Source of the DNA: Planctomycetota bacterium
Lineage (GTDB): Bacteria > Planctomycetota > Phycisphaerae > SM23-33
DNA: 62,441 bases
Assembly: GCA_009908915.1 (NCBI GenBank)
Contig: JAAAOJ010000038.1
Location: forward strand, 1-62,441
Direction: 5' to 3'
How positions within the stretch are numbered: position 1 is the stretch's first letter; each line of letters opens with the position of its first letter. The notes under the pieces were generated by a model, which had not been told where the DNA came from, did no database searches, and saw only the letters and a list, made by a program, of their open reading frames with translations. Below, piece by piece: positions 62,289 through 62,441 of the stretch. The position numbers and the translations under genes are program-made.

Positions 62289-62441
62289 GCCCCCATCCTA
62301 CCATCCCGCCCGGGCTCATGCAGCAGCCTGCCCGCACGCTGCGCGCCGCCCTTCGGCGATACAGGGAACTGGCTCCGACGCCCAGCGCAGGTGCCCGTCC
62401 CCTCATCGCCCGTTCGACGGACAAAGGACGCGAAAAAGGCG

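Overview
The window reads as chromosomal DNA from a GC-rich, Gram-negative-type bacterium, most likely a member of the Planctomycetota (Phycisphaerae-like). This rests on the diderm gene set (OmpA-like, LptE-like, BamD-like and AsmA-like proteins, many lipoproteins), many small GYF/TM2/zinc-ribbon/CTERM-like proteins, and the overall gene style. It is an inference from content, not from a marker tree. Almost all of the window is ordinary housekeeping DNA. No phage, plasmid backbone, transposase or CRISPR array is visible.

Layout. 1-6.7 kb, minus strand: a decayed GYF-domain gene, a TM2 protein, a GYF/DUF4190 protein, ftsY, rho, hisA-hisH, an OmpA-like lipoprotein and a LapA-domain protein. 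6.7-13.4 kb: prepilin peptidase, a tiny CTERM-like protein, ftsH, and LptE-like and BamD-like outer-membrane assembly proteins. 13.7-17.1 kb, plus strand: xseA-xseB and a parvulin lipoprotein. 17.4-26.5 kb: gap, a PH-like membrane protein, a ZIP transporter, a divergent ispH, a giant AsmA-like protein and MTA phosphorylase. 26.6-36.4 kb: a guanylate-kinase-like protein, znuB-znuC-znuA divergent from a Fur-family (Zur) regulator, a CHASE hybrid histidine kinase, a tRNA with CAT anticodon, accA and a CDF efflux protein. 36.7-48.6 kb: a cold-shock fusion protein, a ferredoxin/radical-SAM pair, folP, a pterin dehydratase, small membrane proteins, a SpoIIE phosphatase, a DUF192 lipoprotein, a deoxynucleoside kinase-panC pair, and a tandem pair of paralogous lipoproteins. 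48.9-55.1 kb, minus strand: the fatty-acid cluster rpmF-plsX-fabH-fabD-fabG-acpP-fabF. 55.6-62.3 kb: maf, several unknown proteins and recO.

Working together: one block holds zinc uptake (ZnuABC), its regulator and, within 17 kb, ZIP import and CDF export. FtsY and FtsH are membrane targeting and quality control. PlsX/Fab plus AccA start phospholipid synthesis. BamD/LptE/OmpA/AsmA-like proteins and the parvulin serve the outer membrane.

The least expected content is between the genes. Two families of non-coding dispersed elements with terminal inverted repeats are present. Family 1 has ends close to CTAGCAGCCCGTTTAGAAA, occurs as ~150-160 bp long and ~60-70 bp short forms, and is found at about ten loci. 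Its ends abut genes so closely that they supply stop codons or the last codons of some genes. Family 2 is 120 bp, has perfect 13-bp inverted repeats GACGCCTCCCTCA, occurs at three loci, and has 6-bp target duplications at two of them. Both look like non-autonomous (MITE-like) elements; no mobilising enzyme is in the window.
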